Shown here one piece after another: positions 54,001 through 60,000 of a stretch of 64,000 nt of DNA. The notes beneath the pieces are model-generated. The model was not told the origin of the DNA. It saw only the letters and a list, made by a program, of their open reading frames with translations, and ran no database searches. The DNA is from Sipunculus nudus (Eukaryota > Annelida > Sipuncula > Golfingiida > Sipunculidae): assembly GCA_026874595.1 (NCBI GenBank), contig CM049311.1:71408453-71472452 (forward strand), given 5' to 3'. The translations under genes were made by a program, and so were the position numbers. The stretch's first letter is position 1. Each line of letters opens with the position of its first letter.

Positions 54001-57000
54001 AATATTATCTGATCAACAAAGGAAATCTCTAAGAAGGGCAACCAATGAAAGGATATCACCAACAATGAACCAGTAAACCATAAATATACAAAAAAAAAAT
54101 GCCACAACACTGAGAAAACATAGTCTGTCATGCAGGGCTGACCTGCATCAATCTGAACAGGACCTTTGGCTGTCAGGAAGACTGGTTTGTCTGATGCATT
54201 AACAGCATCTTCATCCAGATCACTGACGTCAGCATCACTGCTGTCACTAGTGAACAAACTGTCAATGTTGGAGCTCAGTGTGTTTATCACCCCCTCTGTC
54301 TCAGAGTCAGACTCCCCCTGGATACTGCTGGAGTGGCGACTGGCAGAATCTGACAGACAGTATACTAGACTATAAGTACACAGTATTCTAGACTTATTAA
54401 CCTAGTCACATAAGCATCTGAAGCATGTTAACTGAAGCACTATGCTGTGTTCATGTAAAAATGGTAATTAATCATGTAATTACAGTAAAATGTACTAAAA
54501 CTGTGATCAGTGCCATCTGATGTTTTGGCTTGAAACTACCCTTTGTTTTAGCAGTTTCTTGTAATCATTAAATTGACAAAGTTATCTCCAGATTCATAGC
54601 TTCATACAAAGCACAACATTATATTTCATAGGACTATATTATACCACACAGTACTAGCACAGATAAAAAGAATTATGAAAATGATTGGGCCAGGAATATG
54701 GATGCATATGTTTAACAGAAAAGTGAAAGCAGGAGTCATTTTTAGAAGTAGTATGTGTTATGTTATAGATTTATGTTCAGAAAGACTGTAAAGCTAAGAA
54801 GATAATTCAAATATCAGATTCTCTATTGTGACACAGAGTATATGTTATCTCCTGCATTATATGTTCATTTGTGGTTTCACCTTGGTAAAACCTAGTCAAC
54901 AAGTAAGTATAAATAAAAATTGTACCTTCTGTTCAGTTTTTTTTAAAGAATGTCACCAGACCATTGGAAACAAAGACAAATTTCTATTACTTTGTAATGT
55001 TCCAAAAGGAATGTATGGGTGCTACATTAATCATTAGTAATCCAAGTATTATGGTAAGGTTATTAATATACCATAGCTGTGTTCACTGTTCCGTCCAACA
55101 CGGCGTTGTATGATGCTCTTGGAACGTATAATTGTCATCTCTGTCTCAGACTCTGTGTCGGTCTCTGAGCTGTCAGATTTTTGTCGGCCTTTCCACATGA
55201 GGTGCCTCATGTCACCATCCAGCTCATCCAGTCTGTGGTGGTCTCTTTCACAGGCCTGGTTCATGGGCTGCCCAGCCGCCTGGATGAACTGAAACAGGAC
55301 ATACTGGTAAATGTGATGGTCCATTGTAAATAAAGCAACCAAAGCTAAGCTAAAGAAGATGCAGATGGTGCGGGAGCTCTGTGGTTGACCCAATCAGCTA
55401 ATGAGGCCCATGGAGCTCCTTTGGCAATGTGAAAGATAAAAAGTTGGGTACTGGCTCCAAAGACTGAATTAAAAAAAAAAAAAAGAAGATGATGAGCCAT
55501 ATAACCATATAAATTATAAAAATCCTTATCGCCTTAAGACTTTCTATGTACAAGATCAAGACTTATCCAGGATTAAGTCAAAACCTGTAGCTTTTGGAGG
55601 TTATGTTGACATTTTTTCCCTAATTTTGAACCAAAGGTTCTGTCTGGGAACTTCAATCTCAAAAGTCCTATAAGTTATCTACTTGTATGAAAACAGATTG
55701 TTTAAGTTCATTGCTTACCTTAACCATGACTTCCCAAGGCCTGTATCCAGCATTACCCTCCTGTACAGGCTCCAGCAGTGGCTCCCATACAGCCAGGTGC
55801 TCATGGTAGTACAGTACTTCAAGTTGTAGTGCAATGTGACCCTGGATCTGAGAGGAAACACAAATACTGTGAAGTTTGTACACTGTGGTTCTATGAGGAC
55901 AGAATGAGAATAACTAAAATATAAAAGATCAGCAAATATATAATACAAAAAATGAGAATATAATATAAAGAATTCAAGATTTTATTTCTTTCAGTAAGCT
56001 TTACTGTTAATTATGAGTTTAAAATGGCCAGGAAGAATCAACATTAATAGTGTTTATGGCTGAGGTCAAAAGCCATCTTGTATGACCAGTTTTTGGCACA
56101 GTGTACTGAATGAAGAATGAAGACTCATATAATAAGAATGATATATTACTATAAAACCTGTGCATTTCGCTTACTCTAGAAACAAGCTTATGAATGATCC
56201 AGCAGTAATTACAGTGGTTAAGATAATTCAGCTAATATCCAAGTCATGAAACATTACCATTCTGCCTTTGTCAGCTCCGGCGATTTCCCTGAAGCTTTGA
56301 CATCTAAGGTGTTTACCACTAGTGTGTCAAAGATTGTCTCACCTGTGTGGACCAGTTGCAGAGGGCAGCCTCCAGGCCTGTTTTGACACAGAGCATTGGT
56401 GCTATACCATAGCGTGTCTCCATGTGGAACAGCACCTGGACCTTTCCTACTTTAACCTTCAGGTTCTCTAGCTGCTTTTTGCCGAGGGCTGACGCAGGCT
56501 TGTGTGGCAGCTTTTTTGTCTCCTCTGCTAAGACAGGAAATACACCATTAATCTTTTGAAATAAATGTGCAGCAATTATTAATGTTTTAACATGTGTGCA
56601 TAAATATGTAATTCTGGAGCAGATGTGTATATATCTGACATTTTGAAATACAGGAGTTCTTGAAATGATTAGATTTGTAAGTAAAAGACAAAACATATTT
56701 ACTCAAATAAGCTATAGTTCCACTTCCCTGTACAAGAGGGAGCAACCAGCAGGAGATTCAGAAATCTGATGGTGTGCAGGGGCAGCTTGAATGAGTCAGT
56801 TCAGTCTTGGCTGTAATTATGTATGTGTGCATGCACTTTACTTTTGACCCCAGGAGCCTCCTTAAAAACTTGCAGTCATTTAGTTACTTCATATTTCAGC
56901 TTTGTTGTGTATTCTTACCACTTTTTGCAAGCCACCTTTCAGAGGATATGTTATGAGTCAGCCACAGTTCCCGGTTCTTCTTTTCAATACAGCTGTCTGC

Positions 57001-60000
57001 ACTATCAGGTGGTTTCTGAAATAACAAATTTTTCTGTGTATTTATCTATCATGAACAGAAGTTTTTTTCCTTATGCTGCCAGCCACTGTCAATCTGCTTT
57101 ATGCAGAGGTTATATGTAAATGAAACAGTCATAATCATATTTATGTTTAAAAGATGGAACTTTAAACCTGATCACCAGTAAATGTTCTGTTACAAAAATA
57201 AAAGGTTAGGGATTCATAAGGATTTCCTGGCACAAATTTCAATGATAAGAACACAAGGCTATGAAGCCAATGACTCTTTGCTATGAGAATTTTTTAACCT
57301 GTGATTACTGTACAAATGAACACTGACCTGGGCGTCTTGACGTATCAGGTTTACTACATCTAAGATGATATGTACGGTGGTTGCTGAGAGGCGAAGGTCA
57401 AGGTCAGAAACCTGCATGGTCTGTTCCTGGCCCCCTTCAGAGGACTCCACACTCTTGGTGTATTCAATATCACAAGGGGACAGCACCTGAGTACAAACAC
57501 AATATGTCATTTTAATCAGGCAGTGTCTGAACAAGGGAACTTATCAAACTTCCATATAGTGAAAGCTGAAAATACTATTAGTTTACTGATCTCCATATAC
57601 AAGCTCAAAACTTACAGTTTATAAAAACAGCAGATGGACTCCAAGATTTTATAAAAATGCCCAGGAACAAGAAAACATTATAGTAGTTTTGGACCTCTAG
57701 ATTTTATAAATATGCATAAACAATGTTTTCCCAAACAAATTTTATAACAGCTTTTAAGGTATCTGATTTTAATGTCCCATGATCGACCTAAATCTTTTGC
57801 AGTTTTTCCAAATATCAAACCAAAAGGACTTGCAAAGTAGTTTTGATAATGCTTTGATAAGGAGTTATTGAGTTTCCTGTCTGCTGCTTGGAGAACTGAA
57901 GTCACAAACTATTTCCAATTTCGGAAAGAGATTTTGCTCTGATCTATCTATATACAAATATACAGGTCTATAGCTTTACGGTTTTGCTTTGTGTTCTGTT
58001 ATTGGAGGTCAGGATGGACAGACAAGAGATAAAGGGTCATCACTACAGCTGAGATGATGTACAGCTTAGCTGAGCAACACACTGGCTTGTAAATGAAGAG
58101 ATAACAGGACCATGATTAATGACACCACCCTGGGGATGGATCAGAAATTCTCCTGTCATGCAGGGCTGGTAATTGTTCTGTGCATGTATCACTCAGAATT
58201 GACTGACCATGGCTGCTGTTCGGTTTCGTTGGCCATAAACACATGAAAATATCTGTAGCTGGCTGATCTTCGCTTTAGTGGACTCTTTTTCTTGGTGGCT
58301 AAAGTAGTCAAACACTGCGCTTGTCTACAATGAAAAAATAACAATGCAATAGTTAGTTTATTATTCTGATTGTGGAATAAGCTATATAAGGATGATGTTG
58401 CATGTGAACCTGACTAATATTTAGTACCTGTATTCAAGTATTTCTTCTTTCAGACTATATCATTAGGACACATCACCAAACTGATCAATGATCAACTGCT
58501 CTCTAAAATCTTCCCATTAGAAAAAAAAATACCATTAACAACATGGACCCACACGAAAGTATTAACAAAATAATCAGTGATACAATCTAGTCAGAAGATT
58601 AAATGATTAATATAACAAATTACACAAGTTATGGAGTAAAAGAGCATTAAGAGCTTACATAACTCAATAGCAGCATGTTTTTTAAATATAAGATACATTA
58701 ATTACAGTGTCAGTACAGGTAATTTCTGTACTCCAATTAAGGTTGATATCTACTTTTGAGTGACTTTATCTAAACCAATATTATGAAGTATTCCAGATAT
58801 AAAGCAAATCACCTTGAGGACCAAAACTCTGCTGTTTCTTTTTTCTGGTTCAGCAAAAAGTACCAGTTCTGGCTGCTTCACCCATCCTGACACTGTCAGA
58901 ATTGGGTCAGCATGACCTACTTCTTGATGAGGGAGCTTTGGTGTGAAGTCTGTGGTATCTCTGACTGGGTTTTCTTTAATGACCTCATTTTCTGAGCTCA
59001 TGGCATCCAAAAAGAAATGACTCACAGACAGCAGGTAAGGGACACACACATTGATCCTGACTGTCTCCACTACCAGGTCCACTGAAAAACAGAATAATTC
59101 ATGTATTAGTTAAACCATCCAATATGCGGATGCAAACCCTGCAAATCGTGTACAAAGGTGCCTTTATTAGACCTGTGTTGTTCCTGGGAAATTTTTCATT
59201 AAAAATATTTGATAAAAACCCCTGGACATTGTGATAATGCAGGACCTATCATGGAAACAGCATGTAACATCACTAGGTATCCAAGATCTAATAACATGCA
59301 CAATTTCAGGCCAAACTTGAAAATCATTCCAGAGAAAAGGGCATTAATACACAGGCCCAACCTGTCACCTTTATGAGAAAAATCTCCAAGAAAGATGGAC
59401 ATGCCAAATTTCGGACCATTTCCTTGAACCACTCCTGAGATATAAACAATTTTAACCCAAAGCACATGTATGGATGGATGCCAATCAAAAATGATTGCAG
59501 ATGGCACTACAAGATGGGGGTATCCAGTTTTATTGACATGCACAATTTCAGGGCAAACTGGAAAATCATTTCTGAGAAAAGGGCATTAATTTATACTATG
59601 TAAACAGTAATGAAGGTGGAGGCACCTGTCAGCTTTACCAGAAAAATCTCCAAGATGGATAGATATGCCAAATTTCGGACCAATACCTTGAACCACTCCT
59701 GAGATATAAGCAATTTTCAACGAAAGCACATGTACGGATGAACAAAATTAGAAATGATTGCAGATGGCACTATCAGTCTGAATACAAGATAGAGTTACCA
59801 AAGATGAATGGACATGCAAAACTTAGCCAAATTTGTCCATTAGTTTTTGACTTATAATGCACACAGTACTGTCAGGTGGCAATGATCATTTGATCAGGTG
59901 GCGCCACCTGTCTTACACAGAAGACAAAGCTATCCAAGATCTTCAGTCAATTTGATTTTTGGACCAATCCATGCAAAAATCTTTAGATATGTAAAAATTT

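Noticed and set aside
53877-54142. Extension of exon 10 into a hydrophobic stretch (LWHFFFVYLWF)
   Set aside because: It lies beyond the good donor GCAG|GTCAGC, is out of step with the next exon, and is intron read through.
58270-58320. FFAT-like motif (DYFSHQE) for VAP binding in exon 4
   Set aside because: The segment aligns with an ordinary conserved rod strand of VPS13A/C, and the fifth position and flanks do not fit the motif.
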